From Lepturacanthus savala (taxonomy: Eukaryota > Chordata > Actinopteri > Scombriformes > Trichiuridae), in the NCBI GenBank assembly GCA_030544235.1, contig CM060469.1:11430017-11494016 (forward strand): a stretch of DNA of 64,000 bases. The letters run 5' to 3'. The position numbers and the translations under genes are program-made. Shown piece by piece: positions 10,617 through 23,520 of the stretch (position 1 is the first letter of the stretch; the number at the start of each line of letters is the position of its first letter). Below the pieces are notes generated by a model that ran no database searches, was not told the origin of the DNA, and saw only the letters and a list, made by a program, of their open reading frames with translations.

Positions 10617-11689
10617 GACAGACGCAGACACCCACCATCACCACACACAGACATGTGAATGCAGCTTGTGTCTGGTCTGGCCTCTCTACCTAGCTCTGCT
10701 GCTGCGGCTCACGCTGTGCTCTCCCCCCCATCCCCTAATATCCTGGAGGCATTTTTCTCATTATCAAATATTGTTTGATGTCTTTGTTTCTTGATGATTA
10801 ACCATGGTCACCAAACACTGGTCTGGATTGTTTAAAATTTAATTTTGGGGCTGTGAAGTACCTGCAGAGGGTATGACTGGTCGGGACACCCGTATTTTAT
10901 GTATGCTATTTTTCACGCTGAAATGCAAGAGGACACACATTGAAAAACACAATAAATCCTGGAGGAGAATCATTAGTGGAATACTAGTGGTTTTTATGAC
11001 CATTGTTATTCAACGCTGTATTGAGACGCCGTAAATTATTCTGTTTATTATGGGTTTATGGATTCAGTCCCATTTTCAGAATAATTATGTTGTTCTCCAT
11101 TCTGCATAAATAAAACTACTCCCCATGTGCCGTTGTACTATGTACTATGTGTTTAAACATACATGTAAATATAGCAAATATAATGTAAATATTGTTTTTT
11201 CAACAGTCGTATTTTTCTACCCTTTCAAAATAATTTTTATTTGCGCATCCTTTGCGCGTTATTTGTGTTTTGACCGCAGTGACCATGTATATATTTCGGT
11301 GGTAATTTGAACATCATGAAGACAAAAATCGTGCATTAGGAATACAAGATTTATGACAGAAATCGACATTGTAAGCAAACAAATAGGGAAACAACACTCT
11401 CCCCTAATGTCAGCATGTCAAAGCTATATTGAATACTTGAAATATCTGTGTATCTAAGGCTGAATAGCAGCCATTGTATCGGTCTAATGATATTATCCTC
11501 TGAAATTTGGAGTGAAAGAAAAATGGCAGAAATGAGCGGTACCATTGTCTGCTCCGTTTTATTTAAACAAATTGCGTGAGTGAGTGGGGAGACACAGGCT
11601 GAGGGGAAGAGAACGAGCGGAGGGAGAGGGAGAGACAAAAAGAGAGAGAGAAGCGCTCTGTAAATGAAAGGTTATGCGTCGTCCCATGT

Positions 11690-11975
11690 GTTTGTATTGT
11701 CAATAACTGGAGAAGGCTGTCAAGAAAGTGGGGAGATAAAGGTCAATAACTCAGGCAAATGTGTTTGTATTTGTAGACTCCTGCTGATAGCGTAGCAAAC
11801 GTCAGGGCCTGTGTCTGACACCCCACAACAATAACACAAATAGTGGGGCTAGCGCCAGAATAGTCATTATTATTGCTGGTGCTAGAAATGAGAGGGGAAA
11901 CTCAGCACATGGCTGTGACAGCCAGCGCGGTGTCACTCAAACGTCACTCCATAATGAAACACGCCACAGATCAGA
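11690..11975. promoter_or_regulatory. candidate regulatory block
   Basis: A complex, repeat-free 285-base stretch with CTGTCAAG and TGACAGCC motifs (single TALE-type half-sites). It lies between a GA-rich run and A/T-rich sequence. Candidate conserved element by texture only. Confidence 0.3.
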
Positions 11976-12620
11976 AAAGGCGATGATGAAGTGTAAACAC
12001 AAAGAGATTATGCTGCCACATGATTTCAATATTTGCCTTATTTTCTTGTTTCTGAATAAATATGATCATTACTATGTTGTTTTGGAGGCACTTGGGACAA
12101 AGGCAAATACCTATATTGGAGTGGTTAGGGCAGTTAGATCAGCTTTTTTTCTTTTTTTTTTTTACTTATAATAAATAAAGTTACTACAATTTAAATTCAC
12201 AATTCATGACTCTAGGATTTGTCGGTCCTGCATAATACCATTTCTTTAGACTAAACATAGAATATGGTAATTGGGAATTTTGTTCCTTTATTTTCAATAA
12301 ATTAATTAGTTAAGATATTTACATTTTCCTATCGAAGACAGGGACTAAATAAAATGTGTAGGATTATTTTTTTTTTGTCCCACAAGGTTAAGCTGTAATC
12401 TAAAAGCTTAATTTATTTTTCATGGTTCTTATATGCGTTCAAGTGTTATTTTATTCCGGGGCCATTTAGTGTATCTCTCTGTGGCCTTGAGTGTAATAAA
12501 TGTGCAATTAACAGACTTAACTAATTCATGAGGACCATTGTGAAACTAACGAAGGGCATAACTACTGTACAGACGCCGCTGTCATTGGTGAATATTGTTA
12601 TTGTTCTGCTTTTAATTGCT

Positions 12621-12652
12621 GGAGGAGGAGGAGGAGGAGGAGGAGGAGGAGG
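12621..12652 (+). repeat. (GGA)n microsatellite
   Basis: About 10.5 GGA units without interruption. Confidence 0.95.
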
Positions 12653-13252
12653 CAGCGTGTTTTGAATATACATACTCGGTTACTACAGCAAAAAAAAAAG
12701 AAAAGAAAAGAAACACCGGCTTCCTCCTGACAGTCATATCTAATATCTAACGTCACAGATATGTGGAGGTGTTAACTCCTTACCAAACAAATGACCCTTT
12801 TTTTTTTTTTTTACAAAGAGAACAGATATGCATAGTAACGGCATCAAATCCTCTGACCATTCATCTTGATCTTTGTTTAAAGGAAATCTCCCTGCATGTC
12901 TCATTTACACGCAGGCTTCCTTTTCTGTTCCACATATACTTCCTGCTATTTTAAACCGTTGTCAGTGTGGAATCAACATTATATTATTGTGCACTTTTTT
13001 TTTTGCCTTGAGGGAAATGCAATAATTAAAGCTGTAAATCATTTTAAGTAGATAACAAAATACAGTTTATGCCTAAAATCGGTACCTCTAATTCTCTGTA
13101 TATTTTGGTGTTCACCTGAGAAGCTTATTTTTTTTTTCTGTTGAATCATCAGGACAGACGACACCGAAATTTGCAAACGTTGCCCTATTGTTGTGAGCAG
13201 ATGAATCAAAATGTACTTTTAGTAAGTATATAAAGTCCATAGGGGAAAGTAG

Positions 13253-13292
13253 ATCTCTCTTTCTCTCTCTCTCCTCCTCTCTCTCTCTCTCT
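13253..13292 (+). repeat. (CT)n microsatellite
   Basis: An interrupted CT tract on the plus strand. Confidence 0.9.
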
Positions 13293-13575
13293 GTCACCTT
13301 CTCCCTACTCGGTTTGTTTGTTGGCTGTGGTGCCTCGTAGTGGTTTACATTACATATGATTATGTAAATCTGGAGCTGTTCCTGTGCATTATGGGCCAAC
13401 GCATTGTCAAGATCTTTTCTAAAGCAGTCAAGTAGCTATTTCTGAATTCTTTTATTATCTGAGAGTGCAACAAAGAAAGTCTTTTGTTCACTGTTTGCCG
13501 CACACACACTCACATGCTTCCACAAACACACACACATACACGCGCGCCGCCGCCACTGCCGTCCGTGACTTACTA

Positions 13576-13594
13576 CTGTCCCCTAGTGGCGCTC
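13576..13594 (-). promoter_or_regulatory. candidate CTCF site
   Basis: The minus strand reads GAGCGCCACTAGGGGACAG. It fits the CTCF core CCASYAGRKGGCA with one mismatch (A for G near the end). It stands alone in a gene-poor interval where insulator or loop anchors would be expected. A motif match is not proof of binding. Confidence 0.4.
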
Positions 13595-14399
13595 GGCTCC
13601 ACCGTCGCTTCTCAACTCCTCATTTCCATCAACTTTCCACACTTCCATTCACCTGACTTCCCCCCCGTGTCTTTGTCCCGCTCCCCCCTCTGTGCGCCTC
13701 CTCTCCGCCTTATCATGCTCAAACATTTAAAGGGTTGATTTGTTGTATTGTATGACAAGAGAGCTGCAATTATGCATTGCTGTGTCCACAGTGGCTTTGC
13801 GTTCAATGGAGGGCTCAAACAGTGTCAACAAAAACAGGAACCCTGATGTTTTGTGGCCATTGTGAGGCCAGGGCTCATGTCAATAAGGTATTGTTTAGTC
13901 AGAGTGCCACACCGAAACTGCAGTGAGAATGTTATCAGACCTGTGGAAAATAGGGTGTGCGCATAATAGTGCTAAAATGTAAGTATGATTGTTTGAACAA
14001 GCCCAACACAAACGCACACAGGGAAAAAAGCCTTGGAGCTTTGTAACCTCTCCACACTCTCTCTTTTTTATTTTATTTTTTAAAAGAAACACATACAATC
14101 ACACTTTGCATCTGTCATTTTTTTTCATCCGCTTCTATAATTACTCCTCGATTATTAATTATTCTTTCTAGTCTATTTTTCGATCCTCCAGTCCCTCAGC
14201 TAATCGTATGCATTTTTATACTTTTCTTTTTTTGTTTCCTTTCTTGCTCACTGTTATTCCAGCCCTAATTGGTGCGATAACCTGGAACAGCGCTAATAAA
14301 CAATAGGGTAAAAGGGTCAGCCTCCACTGGCGGCGCACGGACACACACACACAGTCAAGTCACTCATGTCAAATGACCAATTATACAGGTTATGGAGGA

Positions 14400-14620
14400 T
14401 GGCACCTCCGTCTCCAGTGCCCCGTCTCTCCTGGGATAGCTCTCCAACAAGAGAGGGCTATCACTCAAACCCAAACCACATTCATTCATTAGCCTGTTAA
14501 GATGGGCATCAATTATTCATTAAGAAGGTGGCCAGTGGATTATTTCTGTCAGCACTAGGCTTATTGTATCAAAGGTTGATTATGGCTTGGTTGATTTAGT
14601 ATGCACTATTGTTCATGCGA
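14400..14620. promoter_or_regulatory. candidate regulatory block
   Basis: Complex sequence starting with a bulged stem-loop (GATAGCTCTC at 14435-14444 against GAGAGGGCTATC at 14451-14462), followed by ATTA/TAAT-rich sequence. Candidate element by texture; function inferred. Confidence 0.32.
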
Positions 14621-17600
14621 TCAGTCAAAACTGAAAAAAAAAAAAAATTATAAACCACATAAATAAACACAAAGAATGTGAGTCGGTTGCTGAAAAGTTC
14701 TGAAGTTTGTTTAAAACTTCAACATTAGCGTGATTACATATTGTATTATATTTATTTATACCGATATCTACGGCAGCATTAACTTACTCAGAGTGCATTG
14801 ATTTGATTTGGGGCATCGTTTTCTCATTGCTCAGCATGATTCAAGCAACTTCGAGTGAACTTACTGTATGATTTGGTGCGCTGTCATCTTGATTTATGAG
14901 TAAAATATGCTCGCCACCTCCCCTTTTATTCTTCCTGTCCCTCACTAACAATCTTGTGCTCACCTCCTTTTTTCTTTTTTTTTTTCTATTTTTTTTTCCA
15001 GTGGCATTATCCCCAACGTTCACACTCACACCGCTCTGTAAAATCGTTTTATTAGAATGTTAAAAAGTCCTGAGGGGATTTTTCTGGAGGAACTGTCTGA
15101 GAGGGAAACTAGTAAAATAGTCACGGTAAACTGGAGGACTGACAAAGCCCTCGGCTGAAAATGCTAGCATGGACTAATGCACTCCATTTCTATTGTAAAC
15201 TCTTAAGTATATTTAATAATGATTAACACATATATGCTTTTTAAATAAGGTAATGACAATTTTAATTATTTTTACACGATTGTGACCAAAAACACTATGT
15301 GAAGAGTAAAGTAAATATTATGTTGTCCTTGATAATACCTGATTATCTAATTGTGTGCAGTTAGCTATTAATTTCTTGAGCCAACCTCATAAAAATATGC
15401 ATTTTTATGCAACTTTTTTTTAGTACTTTAATAAAGTTTGTAGAAATTGTTATTAGAATAAAGAGCTTTATAATTATTAGTGCATTCTGTCTACTTTTCC
15501 CCTTCCTTTAACCCACAGAATGCCTTTTGAAAACGCTGCAGAGTGCCATTTAAGCAAACAGGTTGTGTGTGAGGCAACGTTTTAGCAAACACAGATGGAG
15601 TGTTTAGGAGATTAGCATCCTGTTACAACACATCGCAGCGCACTTCAGTTTCGTGTTTACAGGGCTTTTTGACGGCAAATTTGACCTCGGACCTCAGAAA
15701 AGTTGTTCAGAGCAGCAGATAGCATTCAGTGAGGCAGATATGGCATGTAAATATACACCATGTAAGCAATTTACTCCCTGCTTTATCATAGGACATTTCG
15801 GTACACATTTTAGTACATGTGATTAGTTTCGCCATACTTCGCGTTTTCATTGCAATACATTTTGTGTGAAAGTGAGCATGTGTGTCTATAATAACTTTAT
15901 GAGAGGCACTTTTCTCATAATTAAGGTTTTTTTTTTAATGCAGATGTTTTATTTATATCGCCTTTCATCAAATAAAACTTCTTGCGGATGTCTGCATATC
16001 ATCCTTCTATTTTTAGAATGCGATGCTCTTCACAGGTTGGAATCACACAGTATGAGTGCCGCACACACACACACACTCACACACAGAGACAGCCGTAAAA
16101 ACCTAATGCTTTCAGAATGCTAGATCACTGGTATATTTTGCCCTCGACCTTTCCTCCTGCCACCAACCACTGCACGTGTTAAAACAACATCCAAGTGTCA
16201 TGTTGTCGCACAATGTCACCACTTCATAGGTAAGGATAAAAAAAAAGAAAAGTCATGGGTGTGTCGCTGTTTTCAGAGTCATAATGAAGGATAAACATCG
16301 TGACGAGGTGACAGAGCGCAGACCTTGGACTTGGCCCTCAGCTTTGAGCCACAGCAGGCACTTATCCGTGATGCAATGACAGCTCTTTGAGATGGTCGGG
16401 AAATTAATTCTTACTCTCTGTGTAAAGAACTATTCATAACAGTTTTGCTTGAGAAAACATTAACCATTTTTCATATGGATCAAAGTGGCCATCTGGTTAA
16501 ATTCACACAGGCTATACCTTATTCGTGCGCCTCTCTAACTACTCTCGGTGGATTAGCTTAATTTTCTGTCTTCCCTTTTTCCCCTCAGGTTTGTGCAGCA
16601 CTTGCAGAGTGAGTTTCTCTCAGGAATGTGTCTAATTTAGTGGCTAAGAGGCAGATTTATACCTGTGCTAGTTATGGAGAAGGTTGCTCCCTCGAGAAGC
16701 CCAATGACTGTTTACAGGCGGCCTGACAATGCCTTAGCAGATGATGAAGCACCTGCCAGAGTTCCCCCTTGTCTGTTCCATCCCTTTCTGTCTGTCTGCT
16801 CACCTCCCTTCCTCTAGCTCTCCTTTCTTCTTTCACTCTCCTTCCTGTCTCCCGCCCTTTCTCTCGCTTTGTTTCTTTTCTCAGCAGAGCCTCATCTCCT
16901 TCAGTTACCATGGAGTTGTGCATTTTACAGCCATTCTCCCCAGAGCGAACCCATCCACTCGCTCTGTCTACCGCTGAGAGTGGGAGAGAGTTTTCGTCTC
17001 CATGTCCCTCCACCATTGTTTCTGTCTCTATCCCCCTTCGCGCACACAAGCCGGATAGACAAATGGACAGCAAAACAAACACACACACCGGCAAACTGAA
17101 CTGTGGTCAGGTTTTGTTTATGACAGGGAAAGGCAATATCGAGATCGTTTCAGAGTGGTGTCATCACGTGAAATGTATCGCCGTCAGGAGTATGTTTTAT
17201 ATGTCTGGTCCCCTGGCTGAAGCCATTTTAGGAAACAGAAAATATCATATCGTATGTCCTCCTCTGGTATAAAAGTAAACTATCAGCTGTAAATCCGATA
17301 CACAAGTACAGTAGTGTGTGTGAAGAGTGAGTTCTCTATAAAGCTCACTAGTAAAATATATATCAGCTATCCCTGCAGTAAATTCTAATGAAGATGTTGG
17401 AAATGAGATTTTCAGAAATATTTTTATTGATATATGTTGTTATGAAACCATATCGATAAATTTTCCTATATGAGGAACATCTGCTTCCAATATATACCTT
17501 CATTTTTTTTTTCTTCATTCAAATTTGCTGGCTGAATGAGGCACATTTTTTTCTAAGTGGGATGTCAGCTTTTTTTTACTGCCGTTATAAGAGTTTTACA

Positions 17601-18059
17601 CAAAAGTAGATTTCACGTTGAATAATGAACGCAGAAACAAACGTTTTTACCGTTTTCCCTTTATTTATTTATTTATTTTTTTTTAACAAGGAAACGCCAG
17701 AGAGACATCTTAATTTCCCACAAAATAGTGGAAATATAAAATAAAAATAGTAAAACGCTGCGCCAGTTCCTGTATTTCAACTTTCAAAGGGTTTAATGAT
17801 GATGATGGTGATTGATTCGTTTTCCCAAAGGAAGCATTTCTAATTTTGGGTTGACTCGAAATTTATATTTCCTGCCGTAAAACACTTTTAAGGGTTTAAT
17901 AAATCACCAAAACACATTATTTCTGTGTCTTCTTATGTCATATCAGTATTAAATCATCAAGCGTTGACCAATTCTTGGTCACGGTACTGTAACTCTAGTG
18001 AAGGCTCTTTCTTCTTCTAGCTCTTAAATATCCAGACTGCATTATACTCAATGGGCCAT

Positions 18060-18700
18060 AACTCGTTAATGTATGTGGTATGATACTGCACCTGTAATTA
18101 AGTGTCAGTTTATAAACACACAAACACTAATAATACCCAGAGCTTTTCTGGGCGAGCCCAGTGGTGGCAGTAGCCCATCCATCAATGTCCCTAATGAGGC
18201 TCTATATAGACAAGCCAGTGGAGGCTTCCTGGGCCGCTCAGTCTTATTTTTCATGCTTACTATGATAACCACCCAAATCCCCGGTAAGATGATATCAGCC
18301 AAGATAGGAAAGATGTTAATATGCATGTGTTTGTGCACAAGCCTGCGTACTTACCGCGCTTGCGTACGCGGGCGCATTAAAGGTCCCGTTCAAAGTTCCC
18401 ATTAACCTTACTGTCATTTTAGTGTCGGTGATGTTAATCAAAACCAACACCATTAAATGCGAGGTGGTTAATATGGCTCCTGTTCACAACGTCGCCGTTT
18501 ATAATATGATGCGGAGGGGCCCGACTTGAGGAGCTAATGAGGTGTCACAGGTCATTTAGACCAATCAGAAACCACCACAGGACATTAGCCAAACAAAGGC
18601 CCGGGCTCCGCTACCGGGCCAACACAGCGAGTGCACGGCAGAACATAGTAAGAGCAACAATTACAAACTTATTAAATCGGGGACAAGCTGACACCAGAAC
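18060..18700. promoter_or_regulatory. candidate regulatory block
   Basis: A 640-base stretch almost free of simple repeats. It has a 7-bp-arm GC hairpin (GGCCCGG at 18598-18604, CCGGGCC at 18614-18620), a CCAATCA at about 18562, and a RUNX-like AACCACCACA close by. It is one of the longer complex blocks of the window. Confidence 0.35.
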
Positions 18701-19004
18701 AATGAGGCCTGTCTCGTCTCTTTGGGAAAAAAAAACTTGTTTAGGGAAAGCCAACATTCTCCACTGAAGTTCTTCAGTCGCTTATGAGTGATAATCTTCT
18801 TCCGGCTTATTTTGAATTATAGATCTTTCTCCCTCTCTCTTTTTCTCTTTCTCCCTCTCTCAGAAGAAGCAGACAGCAAAGAATGTTCAGCTGACAGACA
18901 GATGATGGTTCGGACTGTTACTGCACCGGGGCTGAGGCAAGGTTTAGACTGGGCTTGGGATCCTGAAAAAAAATCACGTTTGAGGTCAGTGTTCCTGATT
19001 GCTT

Positions 19005-19240
19005 AAAGGACCTATATTTTCGATTTTATTTGATTTCCTAACAATATATTTGTAGTTTTAAGTACCAAAAGGAAATCATCTAAATATAGTTTTACATCTC
19101 CTCTTTCAAGCTTCTCTCTGGAGCTCTATGAGGAACAGCTTATTAATATTAACAAGCTTCTCCTCTGTCTGCCTGATTTGAATGGCTGTGAACAGAGAGC
19201 GGTTGGTGACTGTACAGTTGTGACATCACAAATTCATGTT
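19005..19240 (+). mobile_element. interspersed repeat, copy 1
   Basis: This segment is homologous to 41556-41765. The blocks at 19045-19065 and 41617-41637 (around TTTGTAGTTTTAAGTAC) agree at 20 of 21 bases, and those at 19098-19123 and 41659-41684 (CTCCTCT...CTCTCTGGAG) at 24 of 26, with similar spacing and order. It begins with AAAGGACC (AAGGTCCC in the other copy). I believe this is a common teleost non-autonomous element. The ends are approximate and no coding capacity is seen. Confidence 0.72.
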
Positions 19241-20279
19241 AATTCCTGGTATTAGCGTGCAGGAAAATGTGCCATTTGCTTTTGTTAACCTCTGAGTTTT
19301 ATCTAATTATTATTATATCCAGGTTTTACACACACAAATCCAAATTCCAGAATTCAAAAGCAACTTTTATTGACATTTAATCTCCTCCATTTCCTGTTCA
19401 CTCAATAAGAAGGCTGTTAAAACTGTCACTGCTTTTTTGTGCTTTACAATGCTTTAATGTAGTCAAATTTTTTGTCATAATTTTTTTATTTTTTTTAAAA
19501 ACTCCTCCCCTGGCATAACTACTAATTTGTATACACAAGATGTTTGTACTTAATATATACTTTTTATTTTCATAAAAAATGTAAAGAAAAAAATACTGGC
19601 ATTAATGTAAAAAAAAAAAAATAAACACATAACAGAAGACCACTTTTGAAATACCTTTTAGCACCCCTTGATATTTTTCTGTGTTCCTGTTCACGTCGCT
19701 CTGAAAGCAGCAGCAGTCAGCGTGTCAGTGGGTAATGATTGAGGAAGTGACGTCTGACAACTATGGCCTGCCACTGTGGTTGGTTCTTTAAGAGCAGAGG
19801 AGGTGGCCACATCTCAGCTCTAATGGAGGAGGAGAAAATGGCTGTGTCACTCCTGTCAACGTATTATGTTTTAAACCTAGACAGTTGTTGTCGCTCCTGC
19901 AGGCCCATAATTTTATGCCATTAAAAGTGCCAAGGGGAAAGAGTGCGGGAAGCAGGAAAAGGGGAGGGAGGTGGGTTCTGAAGTGAAGCCCGTTGTGCAG
20001 TTTTTCTACCTCTTGTTCCCTCCATGCCTGATTCCCTGCCACTTTGCGCTGGAAACTTTTGGCATTTCTTGAAAGCATAAAGACCAGTTGGGGGCTTTAA
20101 AGTGATCATAAAGTCAATCATGTTGGCTTGAATTACACGGCAATCTCTGTCAGTTAGGCCTCTCTACGCCATGAGATGTGTGTGGGAGTGGAGTGTAAGA
20201 CAAGTGTGTATGTTTTCACGCGCGTGCATACATGGATGGTGTCGTGCGTGTATATTAATGTGTATACAGTAGTAAATAA

Positions 20280-20560
20280 AGAGTGAAGGCGGAGGAGGAA
20301 TGAGCCTATTTTGGAGCCCAACCGCTATTTGATCGAAAGCCTAAAGTTCATTAAAATTGCCGACATGTCAGCCACTTGAAAGAAAGAAATTAGACAAAAA
20401 AACAATGAAAGGTTTGTTCTCTTTTCTTTTGAAATCAGCTTACTTTTAAAAAATCAGAGCCCTAAATCAAAGCAGGGAGCCAAATTATAATGCCCCGCAG
20501 GTCCGGGCAACTCTGACCGTGACACTATTAATCGAAAAATGTTGGTGGGAATTACTGTCA
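20280..20560. promoter_or_regulatory. candidate regulatory block
   Basis: Complex sequence with mixed A/T- and G/C-rich motifs and no tandem repeats. It contains GACATGTC (palindrome) at about 20363 and an ATTAATCGA run near 20527. Candidate element by texture only. Confidence 0.3.
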
Positions 20561-21245
20561 CTTTTTTTCTGATTTGTATGCATGACAACCTTTCTCATCT
20601 CGAAGAATACTAGACCCCACAAGGTCTTTACATCGTTGGCAAACATTTGCAATTATGATGAACTCTGCCAGCTTATCTCAAAAGGAACAGGTTCTTACTG
20701 ATGGACAAGTAGACTTTTTAATGAAATAAACTGCTTTAAGCTGATGAAATAAAGATTGCTCCACCTCGGGGGCACGCTCAAATTAAATTATCAAGATGAC
20801 TGCATGCGTGCCTCTCCCGCTAACTCGGATATGGCAACGGCGCATGGTCACTGCACTTGTTCTTTATAGCGTTTGCGAAGCAACTACTGTACACAGTCCC
20901 TTAACTGTTTTTTTTTTTCTCTTTTTGTTCTCAGCCTACTCTCTCCCATGGTTTCTGAAGGCCTCACAGATTCTCTTTTACTCCATTCAGAGAGATGAAC
21001 TAATGTAAAAACCATGTGTTGTCCCCAGAGGCTGAGCGAGTAGACACTGTGATGCATGCAGTTTTATGCGCGCAGATAAACATGGGCCCGATGGCTTGTC
21101 AGAAGCCTCGGGAAGGAGCCCAGAGTCCTCCGCATTAAAACAATGTTGGTGTTGGGGCGAGGGAGACTGTGACTGGCAATGGGAAACACCTGTGCAGGGG
21201 TGAGCAGCCGGGCAGTGTGTGTGTGGAGGGGGGAGGAGCGGAGGC

Positions 21246-21261
21246 GGGGGGGGGGGGGGGG
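21246..21261 (+). repeat. poly(G) run
   Basis: Sixteen consecutive G within a G-rich purine tract. Confidence 0.95.
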
Positions 21262-22992
21262 TTACCACTGTTAAAAGAGGAAGGAGAGGCAAGAGGGAGG
21301 TATAAAGTCTGTCGGAAAGGCCACTACATCCTTGCCATTTGCTGCTGAGAAGCGGTGGTCTGAGGAAATTAGTTACAGTAATGTCTTGGTTGCCCCTTAA
21401 ATTTCAGCACATGTGTTGACAGTAGAGCCCATGCCAAAGGGTCACCCTGAAAGTGAGTAATTGTACAGGCAGATACTCCTTTACTGTAGTTGAGACCATC
21501 GGAATTATAGATTTGTGGCAGCAAAAAAGCTCACTGGAAAACTGCAGTCAGAAATACGAGTTCAATATTCAGCTTATGTCTCCCGATGGTATTTTTTGCG
21601 CTGATACAATCTATTATCCTCCCCAATTTTTTTTTCCGATGTCAGAAATTTAAACAATATCATAATATTTGAGTGAAGATTTGGCTCCGCTCTGGCCATT
21701 GTAAGATTTTTTGGGATTTAGCCTCTCTGTATGTATGGAGGTAACTGCAGAAAGGCTGCAATCCTTTTGGCATTCCTCAAGCCTCTGGCAGCGTTTCAGA
21801 CAATCTTTACTTTGAAGCTAAAGTAGCCATTTTTATATTCTTCTTGATCTTCATTTGTATCGGTTGGCTTGCGACGCTTTAAGATATTTTCATTTGAAAG
21901 ATTTTCCCTCTGTAGCACCCCCAGCAGTTTTTTTTTAAGGGAAACTGAATCTAAAAACATTCGCATCTTTCATAATAAAGTTATCATTCAATCATTCATG
22001 TGTAGTACAGTGTTGAATTCAAAATCATCCATTTATTTGTGTCTGTATTGTGCCAAAAAAAATGTAGAAACTCTGTTTTGTGCTTAGGGAATTCATGCAG
22101 GCGCTTTACCTTTATCGTTTTTTAAATAAACCCGGTATTAAAAAAAAAAAAGTCTACATGCAGTATAAACACGCAAATCCCAAATGTGACAAAGAACACA
22201 CAACGCAGCAACATTTTCACAGGCAAACATCTTACCCCGCTGTATATCCATCAGCCTTCTCCTCAGCGGCCCTGCGCTCCACCCTCAAGTCAGGTTGATC
22301 ATTCCATCTCCTGCTTCTCTATCCTGAGGTGTCTCCTGTCAATTTATCAGACTCTTCCTTTTAATTTCATACTTTCCACAGTGTAAGCATCCATCTCCGC
22401 TGTCTGCAGCACAGTTAGAGGGTCCAGAGCATAGCGGCGCGAAACAGACTGATGTGTAGCCCACAACTGACAGGGAGAAGCAGGTTGTGATGGAGTAATG
22501 ATCCCTTGGAAATGCTATACACACTGTTTGCAGTTCTTATTGAATATTTTGTATAGTAAAAACATGTTTTAGTTCAATTCTCAGTGTGTGTAATGAGCTG
22601 CGATTTTACAAGTTTATATAAACAGGATACTGTGCTGATAAAAGGCCTTGATATGACACAATATATTTCAGTTTAAAAAGATACCATGCTACCGACAAGC
22701 CAGTTGTATAAAACCTAAAAAAAAACATGTGATAAGGGATCATAATATACAAGAATTTAGCGGATATTACAGTATCTCTCAGGTAAGCATGTAATCAGTT
22801 GATTATATTCATGTTAAACTCCATTGGCCTTATTGCTCCTCCTTTGATTTGACGCGTCCAAAATGTGAAAATGCTTGATTTTTTGACTCAGTGTGACACA
22901 TAAAATATCATGAATTCAATCTTAATTCAGGAACTCCCAACCCTTCTCTCCATAATCATCTCCTCATCATATCACCATCCCCTCCACTATCC

Positions 22993-23023
22993 TTTCTCTC
23001 TTTCTATCTCTCTCTCTCTCTCT
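22993..23023 (+). repeat. (CT)n microsatellite
   Basis: Interrupted CT tract. Confidence 0.9.
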
Positions 23024-23174
23024 GCGTCTAACAAAATTAATTACTGTATGTTTTATTTTATGAAGGTGTCAGGATGAAATGATGAATGGCTTGTAATATC
23101 AAAAGATTAAAGACACAAAGCAATGAAGGACGCGCCTGCTTACATTGTGGTAGCGCTTACATGCAGACACATGT

Positions 23175-23199
23175 ACACACACACGCACACACACACACT
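23175..23199 (+). repeat. (CA)n microsatellite
   Basis: CA tract with one CG interruption. Confidence 0.9.
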
Positions 23200-23219
23200 A
23201 TGCACAAAGTCTCCAGGGC

Positions 23220-23520
23220 CATTGATATCTGGTTTCATATTTGATATTAACTTACTGGGGGAGCGATTATGGCCACAATGTCATTACCAGTGGTAGAGGG
23301 GCTTAATAGAAGTGAACTTTTCAAAAAGGTCCTTAAATTGCAGTCTGCACCCTTCTTGCTAAATTCCATATTGATATGTACACTGGTCCCCTCATTACGG
23401 CCACAGATGAAAAAGAGCATTTCAGTGTTCGTTAATGAGCACTGTACCAGTGAAGGTCATCCTAATGGGGCTCAACTTGGGGAGCCAGAGGTAATATTCT
23501 AATGAGAAAGAGCCACTACA
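23220..23520. promoter_or_regulatory. candidate regulatory block
   Basis: A 300-base complex block beginning just after a CA microsatellite. It includes TTTGATATTAAC and several TAATG/CATTA cores. An open plus-strand frame crosses it, but its translation is not recognised. Reads more like a conserved non-coding element than an exon. Confidence 0.32.

Larger units (their letters stand above)
8446..13570. other. Intergenic desert, block 1
   Basis: No gene recognised. The block contains a 12-bp-arm hairpin at 8984-9024, a homeodomain-core cluster at 9480-9511, GT and CA tracts at 10.5-10.6 kb, a complex block at 11.69-11.97 kb, a GGA tract at 12621, and a CT tract at 13253. The remainder is A/T-rich with many T and A runs. 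Confidence 0.6.
13600..19000. other. Intergenic desert, block 2
   Basis: No gene recognised. There are complex blocks at 14.40-14.62 and 18.06-18.70 kb, short CA tracts near 13.5, 14.34 and 16.06 kb, C/T-rich low complexity at 16.75-17.05 kb, and T-rich tracts near 14.1, 14.98 and 17.66 kb. Long frames over 16.7-17.3 kb on both strands are C/T-rich low complexity, not genes. Confidence 0.6.

Noticed and set aside
16672..17272. Overlapping open frames of 140 and 167 codons on opposite strands
   Set aside because: Both come from a C/T-rich low-complexity tract (Ser/Leu/Phe-rich on plus, Glu/Arg-rich on minus); no splice framing or known domain.
18828..18870. Excellent polypyrimidine tract plus AG
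   Set aside because: It is a CT-rich simple repeat; no recognisable coding sequence or donor follows.
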